Notes under the pieces: model-generated | Database searches by the model: none | Told to the model about the DNA's origin: nothing | Seen by the model: the letters and a program-made list of their open reading frames with translations, nothing else | Translations under genes and position numbers: made by a program | Origin: Amorphophallus konjac | Lineage: Eukaryota; Streptophyta; Magnoliopsida; Alismatales; Araceae | Direction of reading: 5' to 3' | Assembly (NCBI GenBank): GCA_022559845.1 | Contig: CM040118.1 | Coordinates: 233,043,224-233,107,223 of the forward strand | DNA length: 64,000 nt | Part shown: positions 21,735 to 32,076 of the stretch, one piece after another | How positions within the stretch are numbered: position 1 is the first letter of the stretch | Layout: every line of letters starts with the position of its first letter

Positions 21735-23939
21735 AATCCCCCGGGGTGGGGAGAGCTCGACCCTGTCGAGTATGGGTCTGCCTGGCTGTCGTACTGCTCC
21801 ATCATGTTGGGATCCAAGCATATCAAATCCTCCCTGACTCACCCATGTATCCTCGATCGGGGGACGGCTCTTCCACCTAACCAGATAGCGCTGATACACC
21901 CTGTGCCTCGTAATGATACTCTGCTCATCCAGTATTGCCTCTACCTGCTCTCGTCGGTCTCTCAAGCTAGAAAGTGGAGTCCCTCCGGGAGTGTCTCTCA
22001 TAAGGGGGGGTAAAGGCTCAAGCTCCTCACTGGGTTCCACCGCGGGGCCTTTGTGGGGTACCAGGTCTGCCACACTGAAGGTAGGGTGCACCCCATAGCT
22101 TTCTGGTAGGTCAAGCTCATAAGCATTGCTGCCAAGTCGTCGTAGAACTCGAAAGGGTCCTGAACCCCGTGCCCTCAACTTGGAGGAAGGTCCCGGAAGG
22201 AGCTGCTTCGTCCTCACCATCACCGAGTCTCCCACTTGGAACTCGTAGTGGCGCCGATGAGCATCTGCCCGCCTTTTGTAAGTCTCATTGATCCTTCCTA
22301 TATGCTTGCGAGAATGCGTATGCCAAGGTGGACCTGGGCAGCCAAATGTAGACCGATCACACTTTGATGCTATGAAGACTGTGGTAGTCTTAGGAGGGCC
22401 GGGACATCCATAGATGAACCTTTTATGCATGGGTGTGATAAATGTCGGGGGACCCGGACATCCATGTATGCTCCTATCATGCTTAAGACTCATGATGAAT
22501 GAAGGTGGGCCAATACATCCGAATATGGTCCACTTATGCTGCCTACTTGACATGTGGGTGATGTGGATGAATGTATCCGACTTATGAATCATGTCAAATG
22601 GTGTGGTAGGCCTGGACACATGCATGTTTATCCCAAAGGTGACTTCCATGTGCATAGATGTGGGATGACTTTTGAACGTCCACGTGAATGGGTCGAAGGG
22701 ATCTACGAACGTGGTTATGGGGTGGGGCACTTCATCAATCCTAAGGTGTTTGTTGCCTAAGGTCAAGGCTCTCATGTTGTAACCCGATTCTAGGAAGGGA
22801 GGAGTTTGGGTCGACATGGGCGATGTGGGTAAGGTGAGGTGGCTGGTGAGTAGGGAAAGTGGGTCACATGGAGATTTAGGCTCCCATAGAAAAGGGTCAA
22901 AGGGATTATGGTAAGGGTCACCTAGGTAGGGGTACTCCATGTTCTCAGGGTCCTCAAATGGCGAATCATCTCTCTCTAAGATAATTGGGCCAAGGTTGCT
23001 AATGGGTTGGCTAATCAAAGTACTTGGGATCTCAATGGTTGGGGAGTAGACTAGGATGGGTTCCTCCTCCATGGGAAGAAGGAGTATGATCTCACTTGTA
23101 AATTGGCCATTGGTGTAGATGGAAGTGATGGAGCCAATGGTGGGGTAAGTTAAGCTAATGGTGCTAGACTCTGATGGCCTCATGGCTAGCATATCGGTCA
23201 AGTGGACTTGCCAATGTAGGTAGGTCACTAAGTCTCCCAAATCTTCTACACAATAGGAGGTTTGATAAGTGACATGAGGCTGAGTGGGAATGAGTTGGGA
23301 TTGATGTCCCATGAGTAGGTGGCTTGGTTGTAAACTAGGAATGGTGAGGCCTCGCTTGAGCCATAGGAATATGGACTTATCTATGGTGATGGTGTCATGG
23401 GGAAGGGTGTATAGCTCTTGATGAACTAGGTTAGGAGGGGTGGGTGAGTTGTATGGCCCTTGGATTTCCTTGATTTTGGGAGGTGGATTCGAATTGGTAT
23501 CCCTCTCCACTTGGGTAGGTGTGTGGGTTGCAACTCCTAAGGACAATGGGGTAGGAAGGTCTATGGTGGGTGGGTTGGTGTTAGTCGAGGCATGGCGCAC
23601 TCGAGGAGGTGAGCAAGGTCGGACATGGGTTGCACTTGGGAGTGGAAGTAGTGGAGGCCTAATTTGGGGTAAGATTGGTGTAGGAAGCGGGAGGTGGATT
23701 GGGTGAGGGGTTTTGGGTTTTGGGGTGGTGGCCATTATGGGCCTTGGTGGAGGGGTGGACATGGTGTCCACATGATTTTTAATGGTGAGGGTTGGATGAG
23801 TGGTGGTCACCATGGAGGGAATTGGGTTGGTTAGGGGTCTCTTGCCCTTGGGATCACTTGGGGTGGAAGTGGGGGCTAAAGGGGCTTGACTAGTGTAGGT
23901 TAGGGAAGGGGGTTTTGGTTGGGATGTGGGGGACCTCAT
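21732..23939 (-). CDS. Pro/Thr-rich spacer, GCPGPP repeats, integrase C-terminus and chromodomain
   Basis: 735 codons on the minus strand. Residues 1-200 are rich in Pro, Thr and Ser. Residues about 465-545 hold four repeats of the type GC(P/I)GPP preceded by basic residues. From about 555 comes NETYKRRADAHRR, VGDSVMVRT, GPFRVLRRLGSNAYELDLP and FSVADLVPH, the usual region after the integrase core in chromoviruses; then EQSIITRHRVYQRYLVRWKS and EDTWVS, a chromodomain with its aromatic residues. In complete elements the chromodomain steers integration by binding histone marks. The stop is the TGA that opens the 3' LTR. It lies in the same frame as gag, separated by one TAA at 23973-23975 and eleven codons. 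Confidence 0.8.
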   Translation of the reverse strand: MRSPTSQPKPPSLTYTSQAPLAPTSTPSDPKGKRPLTNPIPSMVTTTHPTLTIKNHVDTMSTPPPRPIMATTPKPKTPHPIHLPLPTPILPQIRPPLLPLPSATHVRPCSPPRVRHASTNTNPPTIDLPTPLSLGVATHTPTQVERDTNSNPPPKIKEIQGPYNSPTPPNLVHQELYTLPHDTITIDKSIFLWLKRGLTIPSLQPSHLLMGHQSQLIPTQPHVTYQTSYCVEDLGDLVTYLHWQVHLTDMLAMRPSESSTISLTYPTIGSITSIYTNGQFTSEIILLLPMEEEPILVYSPTIEIPSTLISQPISNLGPIILERDDSPFEDPENMEYPYLGDPYHNPFDPFLWEPKSPCDPLSLLTSHLTLPTSPMSTQTPPFLESGYNMRALTLGNKHLRIDEVPHPITTFVDPFDPFTWTFKSHPTSMHMEVTFGINMHVSRPTTPFDMIHKSDTFIHITHMSSRQHKWTIFGCIGPPSFIMSLKHDRSIHGCPGPPTFITPMHKRFIYGCPGPPKTTTVFIASKCDRSTFGCPGPPWHTHSRKHIGRINETYKRRADAHRRHYEFQVGDSVMVRTKQLLPGPSSKLRARGSGPFRVLRRLGSNAYELDLPESYGVHPTFSVADLVPHKGPAVEPSEELEPLPPLMRDTPGGTPLSSLRDRREQVEAILDEQSIITRHRVYQRYLVRWKSRPPIEDTWVSQGGFDMLGSQHDGAVRQPGRPILDRVELSPPRGI
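22330..22640 (-). repeat. Short tandem repeat encoding GCPGPP peptides
   Basis: Four units of roughly 50-85 bp encode FGCIGPP, HGCPGPP, YGCPGPP and FGCPGPP. They differ by substitutions but keep the reading frame. Confidence 0.7.
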
Positions 23940-23972
23940 GGGGTTAGGTGGGGAGGTGGAGGTCTTAGGTAC

Positions 23973-24524
23973 TTAGGTTTTAGTGATAAGGGTTTGGACG
24001 GGTGGGGTGGGAGGAGTGGGAGTGCTCCTTGGGTTTTGGTGATCCGAGTGGGATGGGGACACATACCTAGCCCTTAGTTGATCCTTCATGTCCTCCCATG
24101 TGGTGAGGGGAGCTTCCCGTCTAATTATCCTTAAGCCCTCAATTTTACACCAATGAGTTTGAGCCCTTTTGGTTAGTTGTATTTTGGCAACCCATGCCTT
24201 TTCATCCTCGGAAATATGATACCAATTGAAGTATTGGTCCATTGTAGCTTCCCAATCTAAATATTTGCTAGGAGAGGTCCCATCAAAGGTGGGAAGTGGG
24301 AAAGGGGCCATCCTATCGTCCGTTCTTAGGGCGGGCCTATTTTTTCCAAGTTGGTTGAGTCGGCCCGATATGTTATCAAGTCGCTCATTGGCATAGGTCA
24401 AGGCTTTCATGAAGTAGTTGAAGTCATGAGTGTTAGTGGTAGGCATCCCTTGGGGTTTTGGATTCATTGTGGGATTGGAAGATGTAGTATTGGGTTGAAA
24501 GCGAGTACCACTACGAGTGGTCAT
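23973..24524 (-). CDS. Gag of the gag-chromodomain element
   Basis: 183 codons starting MTTRSGTRF. Residues about 75-160 show the gypsy gag (capsid) pattern: PTFDGTSPSKYLDWEATMDQYF, then LTKRAQTHWC, and TTWEDMKDQLRARYVSP, the counterpart of the plant retrotransposon gag family. Its role would be particle formation and RNA packaging. No CCHC knuckle follows. The frame ends at TAA 23973-23975, but the same phase continues into the next ORF, so the two probably formed one polyprotein of about 930 codons. The start is the first ATG after the primer site. Confidence 0.8.
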   Translation of the reverse strand: MTTRSGTRFQPNTTSSNPTMNPKPQGMPTTNTHDFNYFMKALTYANERLDNISGRLNQLGKNRPALRTDDRMAPFPLPTFDGTSPSKYLDWEATMDQYFNWYHISEDEKAWVAKIQLTKRAQTHWCKIEGLRIIRREAPLTTWEDMKDQLRARYVSPSHSDHQNPRSTPTPPTPPVQTLITKT

Positions 24525-24618
24525 GCAAGGTTGGGTGGGCTATGCAAGGGTGTGCGGATGCACCTATGAAAGACTTAGTGTGACCCAAGACTAGACTTGT
24601 AAGGACAAGCCTATGACC

Positions 24619-24630
24619 GCTCTGATACCA
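24619..24630 (-). promoter_or_regulatory. Primer-binding site (initiator tRNA-Met) of the gag-chromodomain element
   Basis: TGGTATCAGAGC lies on the minus strand, two bases from the end of the 5' LTR. Confidence 0.88.
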
Positions 24631-24632
24631 CT

Positions 24633-26802
24633 TGATGTGGCACAGCCCAAAGACCACTAAATATGATAAGGTGACCCTAGGACTTAGACCCGCAAGCATA
24701 CAAGCGCTCAATGATTCTCACAACGACGATTTCTGCTCACTCGGTTCACACGTTCACCCGGTGGGTCCGGGAGATGATGGTGAGGGTCCGAGGCGGGACC
24801 CAATTGTCCTAATGGACTTACAATGCTAAGGCTGACCTCCAATGGGCCTGGGAGTCCCAACTTTGTGGGTGGCTGGCCCGCAAGGCGGGGTGTGGGGTGG
24901 CACTCACTCACGGGCCGCGGTGGGCACGATATTGCTTAAAATGAATTCCGAGCACTCTCTTACCGTCCGACGGGCATTCAAGGCAATACTACATTTGCAG
25001 AAATGAAGCTACAAGGGTGTGATCAGAAGCTCACCTGATCGGTGTGAAGACACCGATCCCGTTCGGAGACGAGGGCGCGCCGGGAGGCGAGGGTATACAC
25101 CCGATCGCCGCGGCGATGGAGCTTGACCTGAAAATGTGAAGAGGTACAGCACTACGCCCCTTGCAAGGGGGGGATCTTGGGGTGGGGGTTAATGTATTAC
25201 AACCAAAAATTACCTCCACGCAGGGAGGGACCTTCAGCCGGCCAAGCGGGGAGGGGAACGAGCGAGATAGAGTCGACTTTCCGAGCTTTGCCGATTCTGC
25301 CTAGCTTCTGTAATTCTGGACAGAGGGCCGATGTCGATGCTGCCAATAATTCCACCGAACTTGGAATCTCATGAAACTTGTGCCAAAAGCTTGCTAACCG
25401 GAGAGGGGTGTGGCTTGAATTTTTTGGACAACGTTCTGATCTGGGGGCTGACTGCTCCAGCGACTGGAAGATGGATGCAGCTCTGGTCTCTGGCCGAGCT
25501 CAGTCTGAAACAGCAGGTTGCAGAAGCTGCCACGATCGCTCCTGAGCTCCAAATTTGGCACCGCTAGACTCGTTGGAATCGTGGACAAGTCTACTTTGCA
25601 GAAAAATAAACGGAGAAGTCTTCTGATGTTGGAGATGAGCTGGGTGTCCAGAGAAGTGGACGGTGGTCGGTGCAGACTGTGAGGAGGCAGACCGGCGTGG
25701 GTGTGGTAGAAAATTGGTATCTCTGGTTTTCGGATGCCGAACGGGGTTCCGCCTTCTGTTCCTGGACGCTGACAGGGGGAGGAACAACTTTGTAGAAGAC
25801 GTCAAAGACTGGTTCCTTCAAGGTTTGTCGTGGGAGAGTCTTCTCTGCCGCTCTGGCTCCTGGTCTGAGAGGTTCTGCGCAGTCGGGGAAGAACAGCCTT
25901 CACGGACGGCCACGAACTCGGAATGGAGTGATTCCACCTCGCCTACGAAGAGCACAGGGAGGCCTTTCCAGAAAGTTAGGCCACGCCACCAGCAGAATCA
26001 GGATGCAGTCGTGGATGTCGCTGCAACAGAGTGCTAAACTGCAGGTCGGCCTGCACACAAAGCTGGAGTGGAGAAGAGAGGAGGGGGTGAACTTGGCTTG
26101 AGGGGAGAGGAGGGGTGCGACCTAGGGAGCAAGGAGGGAAGGGGAGATTCGAATTTGGGCTTTGGAATGAGTTAATTCAGCCTTGGGAAGGTGGAGATAT
26201 GCTTAGGGAAGTGAAAGGGGTAGGTGGTGGTTGGAGGGTGGGGTTTTGAGTGGTGGAACTTCCTTGGGACTAGGTGAGGATTAAAGAGGGGTTGTGGGAA
26301 GTTGTGGGGAGTTAATGGAGGTAGGTGGGGGTTGGAAGTGGTTGAGAGGGGGAGGAGAGAGAGTGAATTTCGAAATTTAGAGAGAGGAGGAGAGAGAATG
26401 GAGAGATAATGAGAGAGAGAGAGATATTGAGAGAGTTTGAAAGGGTTTTCTTCAATATTCATCAAAAGTTGAATACAAGAGGAGAGATGGGGCCTATATA
26501 TAGGCAACCATTCTTTACATGACCACAATACCCTTGACAATAAGATAAAAGACCGAGCATATCCTAGACTCAATCCTATGGGCCCATAACTAAAGTAATA
26601 AGGCCCAATTAAACATAACAAGGGAAATGGACTAAAACCATATGACTCAATAAAGGAAAATACATAAGATAGGACTCAATAAAAAGAAAATACATAAAAC
26701 GAAACTTGGGAAATGAAGATAACAAGTGTAGATCATGATCAATCTATATCAAGAGTGTGCAGGCGATCAAAGCTAGAGGGGTGTCGGGAGATGCCCTCAT
26801 CA
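24633..26802 (-). repeat. 5' LTR of the gag-chromodomain element
   Basis: This 2170-bp copy is collinear and nearly identical to 19565-21734. The palindromic TATA CCTATATATAGG lies at 26493-26504. Confidence 0.9.
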
Positions 26803-26936
26803 CGTAGCCTGACGTTCGGATAACACCTTTTGATATACCGGATTATTGGGATGAAATGCAACCTAGACCGACTTAGACGATGACTAGACGTAAATGACAC
26901 TTTTTTTTAAGTTTGGACACCCTAGACTCACCTGGC

Positions 26937-26948
26937 GCTTTGATACCA
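26937..26948 (-). promoter_or_regulatory. Primer-binding site of the triple-LTR element, internal copy 2 (one mismatch)
   Basis: TGGTATCAAAGC on the minus strand differs by one base from the Met complement seen at 15626-15637. Confidence 0.75.
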
Positions 26949-26951
26949 AAC

Positions 26952-29054
26952 TGATGCGGGACGGACACGCGACTCGACTCCAAATGGATATGCGATCCTT
27001 GGACTCTATGCAAGCTCGCGATCGTCCCTAACGAGGGAAGCGTCCGACGTGCGTGGTTAAGAAACCGGCAAAGAGCTAGGGTGGTCAACTCATAAATTCG
27101 TGTCCGGATCGGGTCACGGGATGATCTCGCTCTCTCTTGCAGCAGCGGTGATATAAAAAGTATAGCGAGCTACGATCCTAGCATGCTCTCTAGCAACGAC
27201 ATAAAGAAATATATACGAAATAAAGCAAATGCCGAGATGGGAGCGAATACGATACCTCCACGCTACCGGGCGTGGGGAAGACTTCCCGACCGAACTCGTA
27301 CTCCCGGAACAGTAGATACACAATAATTACAGCAAGACAATTTACTACCCACTCCACACAGGGAGGTAAAGGGTGACACGATGGGACTCGGGAGTAGCGG
27401 TTTCGGGTTGACGGGCGGCTTCTTGTGTTGCTTCGGTGGCACACGTACTCACGACCGTGGGACTCACGTGCTGGTCAGTGGGGCCGCGTGGGACCGGAGT
27501 GGCACCACTATAGTGGGGACCCCTGGAGGGGCGCTCCCTGGGATGGCGGTACGCTGGTTCGCCGGTCGGAGGCCGAGCGGCTCCGATCTTCACTCGTCGG
27601 AGTTGCTGCCCACGGATCTGAATTTTGTTTCAAACCCACGCGTCCCGACGAAATCTGCTGCTGCGGTCACTCCCGACGTCGGATCGACGTACAAGAGGTA
27701 CCGATGGAAAGCTGACTTGAAATCCTTCGATCTATAGTTTGAGAAAGAAATTTGAATTTCCCGTTGATGCCCTTTGTCGAATTTTCAAGCTGCTGACTCA
27801 CAAGATCTGAAAACTCAGGGCATATTTAATTTTTCCTAAGAGTTGGCGTTGACCGTGATGTAGATCTTCGATTGAGCCTTTGAGTCCTTCATGAAATTTG
27901 TAGAGGCCAAAGAGAGGAAAACGGGGATATATCTTATGAAAGGTTTGGTGAAAGTTTCAATTTTGTGGGGATTGTATACTGACTCGGGGTCGGACATGGA
28001 CATCAGAGATAGAACTGAATTTGGGGAAAAGACACAATTTCTAAAAATGGGTAGAGGGCTTTAGAAATTCGACGAAAATTTGTGGAGGGTGGGGATGATT
28101 GACAGAACCTCCAATAAATTTGGGGGTTCCAACAAAAATCAAAAAGGGGGTCGAAAGGTGGAAGAATTAAGCTTCTGCTACACAGATCTGAAAATGGACA
28201 GATCTGGAAGACAGAAAGACACGAAAATGGAAAAATGTAAAACGAAGTCTAAAGTATGTGATTTTTTTACTAGGGGGTGGGAATCAAGTGAGGAACCAAC
28301 CCTGAAAATCTCAACTCCAGATGATGTCGGAGTTGGCAGTTAAAAATCTCGGAGTGGATCTCTGTCCAGTAGAACAGAACCTTGGACAGCACTTCAGAAG
28401 CGGCTTCGCGGTGGCTCGAAGGCGGCACGAACGGCGGCTGCGGGACCAGAGATGAATCTAGAGATAGATGGGCTCAGGTAGAAGGGGTTCCCAACCCTAA
28501 AATGCAAAGGGAAGAAGGAGGAACCAGAGGGAGAGAGGAGGGGGCGCACCAAGCTCCAAGGCATTCAACAATTTTCTTCTTCATTAATTCACACAAATGG
28601 AAATTACATGCCTTATATAATAAATGGAAAATGACCAGTAATGCCCTTAGATCTAGGGTTGGGAGGGGTATACAAGGTATAGAACTAATTAGTTCTAATA
28701 ACATTTTTTTTCAAAAATAAAAATGGGGGGGGGGGGGCGCCCCCTTGACCAAGGGGACATGGTAGGTAAGGTAGGTGGCCTCCTTTGAAATTTCAAACCA
28801 CTTGTCTCCCCATGTGTCAATTGACCTTCTAGATGCCACCTAGGACTTTGACCAGCCCCACATGGACCCAAATGGTGCCACATGGACCAATGAGGAAGGA
28901 GTGAGGGCCCCCTTGCTGGTCCTGCTGCCATTTTGCACAAAAACCCCGTAAGACTCACAATTGTGTACCCATTTAACACAAGGGTATACATACAAATATA
29001 AAAGGACATAAATGCAAACAAAATATGAGCGGTCTTGCTTCGATGTTCCCATCA
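26952..29054 (-). repeat. LTR copy 3 (5'-most on the minus strand)
   Basis: This 2103-bp copy runs from TGATGCGGGACGG to GTTCCCATCA. A TATA-like tract lies at 28611-28624 on the minus strand. It is followed by the CTTGT flank and then the resumed copia LTR. Confidence 0.88.
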
Positions 29055-30102
29055 CTTGTTTTTCTACTGCACAAGCAGTGTTTGTTTCTTTTGTGTTTTC
29101 AGTTTGTCTCATCTTCATCTTGTTCTTCCGATCCGCTATTTAGGGAACATGTTCCTTCTGTGGTCTCAGAGGAAGGGAGTACTGTTCTTCTCCGGGTTCC
29201 CTCTGTGTTTTCAGAGGAAGAGAGGATCTGATCCTCTGGGCCTGTGAGCAGCTGGGTGCTGTCTCACGTGTCCTTCTGTGTTCACAGAAGAAGGGAGGTT
29301 TGGGCTCCTCCAGTCACTACCGCTGGTAGTGGGTCTGATCTTGTGGATACAAGATCAGGGTGAGGGATTTGTATCCCTCGTGTCAAGCTGTGTGTCAGCG
29401 TATGTTATGGAGGTTCTCCACGGTTCTAGCATATGCTAGGGTAAGCCTCACCGGGTTTGGTGAGGGGTGGACATAGGTTGCGGGTCTGCAACTGAACCAC
29501 CTTAAAATCTCCTATGTTGTGGGTTGTGCATCTTGTGCTATTGCTCCATATCCTCTATCCCCATTCACAGGTTTGTGTGCTTGCTTCATCATAGTCATTC
29601 TAATCCGCTGTCCCCTTACGCTACTTGCATTCCGTTAGTTGCATGCTGCACTCTTGCACATAGGCACTAGGGAGTCCACACTGCCTCGGGGAAGTTATCT
29701 TGCTCACACACATATAGGAGATCCATTGAGCGGCCAATCTCAATATATGAGACTTTGGTTGATCACTAAAGCACACACACAAAGCTAGTCAGTTCATTCT
29801 TAGTTGATGAGCTTTATGATCTCGCTGTCCATTGCATTAAATCTGGTTTAGATCACAATTGCTTTTGAAGGAGTGTCGACCTCACCCTTGGGAGTGTCGA
29901 CCTCTACTGTTTACGCATTGTGCATTACCGTTTCCATTTAAGCCATTCCTTTTAATTCAGTTGTGCATTGTGCCTAAGTTTTTTATTTACTCTATAGGAG
30001 TGGTCTATGCTTTTAAAGCTAAGTTTTTAATTGGGCAGAGTTTATCATAGGATCTATTCAACCCCCCCTTCTAGATCCAATTGCACCATAAGGGACCCAA
30101 CA
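29055..30102 (+). repeat. 5' LTR of the plus-strand copia element, right part
   Basis: It is collinear with 36836-37883 and ends GGGACCCAACA. The first five bases are the duplicated target site. A pair of TGTCGACCTC motifs lies at about 29876-29906. Confidence 0.9.
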
Positions 30103-30104
30103 AT

Positions 30105-30116
30105 TGGTATCAGAGC
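30105..30116 (+). promoter_or_regulatory. Primer-binding site (initiator tRNA-Met) of the plus-strand copia element
   Basis: TGGTATCAGAGC begins two bases after the LTR end. Confidence 0.9.
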
Positions 30117-30178
30117 TTAGCTCCGCTATTCTCAGATCCCACGATCTGTAGAGAAAGATCCCGGTGCATTTTGAGAAA

Positions 30179-32076
30179 ATGGCATCATCTGCTACACATG
30201 CTTCGATGGCTTCTCCGCCTATGTATGATGGTTCAGATTTTTCTATATGGCTAGGGAGAATGTTCATATATGTTAATTCCATATATCTACACTTGTGGAC
30301 TCTTATATACAATGGTCCTCATGAGCTGCCATCAAATACATATGAATGGACAGCTGAACATGAGACCAAATATTGTGATAACCTTGCTGCATTTAACTTG
30401 ATAAAAGCTGCAGTCGATTTTAGATTACTCCATCATGTGTCTACATGCACCACAGCCAAGCAAGTTTTGGATATGATGATAACCATCCATGAGAAGGGAG
30501 AAGAACTAGAGCATGAATGCCTCATGGCCGACCGACCGGAGCAGTCAAGCAATCATCCTCATCGTAGGTAAGCTCTGAATCCGAAGATTTTACATTTGAA
30601 GAGCTTATGGATGCTTAGGATGAGTTGATTAAGCAATACAAGAAAGTGAAATATGAAAACAAAAGGTTGAAAAAAGATCTTAAGAAGAACAGTCAAGGTG
30701 AGAGCTCCTTCTGGAATAATTGTTCTGCATTTGAGGAGCTCAATGACACTCTCATGATTGACTTGGATGTGCATAAAGAAAGCATTACCTGTTTAAGAGA
30801 TGAAAATAGTATCCTACAAGCTGAGATCAGTAGATTGGAAGAAATTGTAAGAAAGTTACAAGATAAATCTAAATTTACATCAAATGATCAAGGCTTGATT
30901 GAAAACAAGGCTCTTGCTGAAGAAAATTAGAATGTTAAGAGTGAGAATGAAAATCTGAAAAAGGAAAACATTGAACTACTTGCTAAGTTGAAGACATGTG
31001 AAAAAGGCAAGGAAGTAAATGTTGATGAAACAGAAAAGTTGATTGATCTCCAAAAGGAGTTTGATAATTGCAAAACTGTGAATGACATGCTAAACGAACA
31101 AATAGCTGCTTGTGAGGTTGATCTGGCCAATGCAGAACAACATATCTCCTCACTTGAAAATGAAATTCAAGATCTAAATAACCCGTTGTCAAAATTTATG
31201 GAAGGACAAGAAAATCTGGACAGATTATTGGGAACTAAAGTAAATTTCCAAAGAGAAGGATTGGGATACAAACCAGTGAACAAAAAGAGTTTTGGAAATA
31301 AGCTATACACATCTTTTGTTTCTAGTTCAAATGAAGCCCAAACCTCTAAAGCATCCCCAAGATAATCTGATGTCCAGAAAAATCAAAAACACAACAAAAA
31401 TCAGAAAAAGAAAACACTCAGTCAAAAACAGAAAATTAATTTTGTTGATGTTGATATGCATGCTCGGAAACACAATGATAAACATCATATTTTCCATAAA
31501 ACAAATGTTCATTGTGTTTATTGTAGTAGACATGGTCACAATATGCATGATTGCTTTATCTTGAGGAATGATGAACTAAAAGCAGGCAAGATCAGGAGAA
31601 ACAATGCAGAAAGCATTGTCAAAGGGAAGGTTTACACCAGGAGGAAGCATGCTCAGCACACTTCCTTTCAAAATCCTGGAAATGGTTTGATGCATCGATG
31701 CAGTCCTCAGAACAGGTCGATGTACCCTAAAACCAGCAGAAGAACCTTTCCTCCTCGCTATTCTCACTGTGAAAAATTTGGCCACACAGTCAGAGATTGT
31801 TAGCACTTGAAAGGTAGAACCCACGTTCATGCCAAAAAGGATAACTTCCATCCTCACCCACAAAAGCCTAATGCACATGCACATGCACATGCACATGAGA
31901 AAAATACCAAACCTGTTGTGCACTACTTTTACTGTGGGAAAATTAGACATGAGATGTATGACTGTCATACAATGAGGGAAGATGACTTGACTGCAATGAG
32001 AAAGAGAAATGCAGTTGTAAGAGGGACTAATCTTTCAGCACCCAAGCCAGCTTGGGTACCTAAAGTTTTCCAATGA
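30179..32076 (+). pseudogene. Copia gag with coiled coil and three CCHC knuckles, broken
   Basis: The ATG at 30179 opens the N-terminal half of a copia gag (UBN2-type) domain: MYDGSDFSIWLGRMF, LWTLIYNGPHELP, NLIKAAVDF and AKQVLDMMI. Near 30510-30600 the frame shifts and the text jumps to the segment that in SIRE-type gag follows the capsid domain, so the second half of the capsid domain is missing. Next comes a coiled coil of about 230 residues, then three knuckles: CVYCSRHGHNMHDC intact, SHCEKFGHTVRDC without its first Cys, and YFYCGKIRHEMYDC with two substitutions. The frame ends AWVPKVFQ at 32074-32076. In-frame stops also occur near 30616, 30928, 31363 and 31801. The start codon was chosen for homology. 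Confidence 0.8.

Larger units (their letters stand above)
19565..26802 (-). mobile_element. Gag-chromodomain non-autonomous chromovirus derivative
   Basis: This 7238-bp element is flanked by a perfect CGTAG duplication (19560-19564 and 26803-26807) inside internal copy 2 of the triple-LTR element. Both LTRs are 2170 bp. By eye they differ at only about twenty positions with no length change, so this is the youngest insertion in the nest. The internal region (21735-24632) encodes gag joined to the integrase C-terminus and a chromodomain. Protease, reverse transcriptase, RNase H and the integrase core are absent. Confidence 0.9.
11575..29054 (-). mobile_element. Triple-LTR non-autonomous chromovirus derivative
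   Basis: On the minus strand the order is LTR (29054-26952), internal, LTR (17740-15641), internal, LTR (13677-11575). All three LTRs are 2100-2103 bp, run TGATG...CATCA, and are collinear. The outer flanks CTTAT (11570-11574) and CTTGT (29055-29059) are a target duplication with one mismatch, so the array was inserted, or grew, as one unit. Each internal region is about 1.96 kb once the nested element at 19565-26802 is removed. It carries a Met primer site, a Pro-rich ORF and a chromodomain relic, but no reverse transcriptase. Confidence 0.85.
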
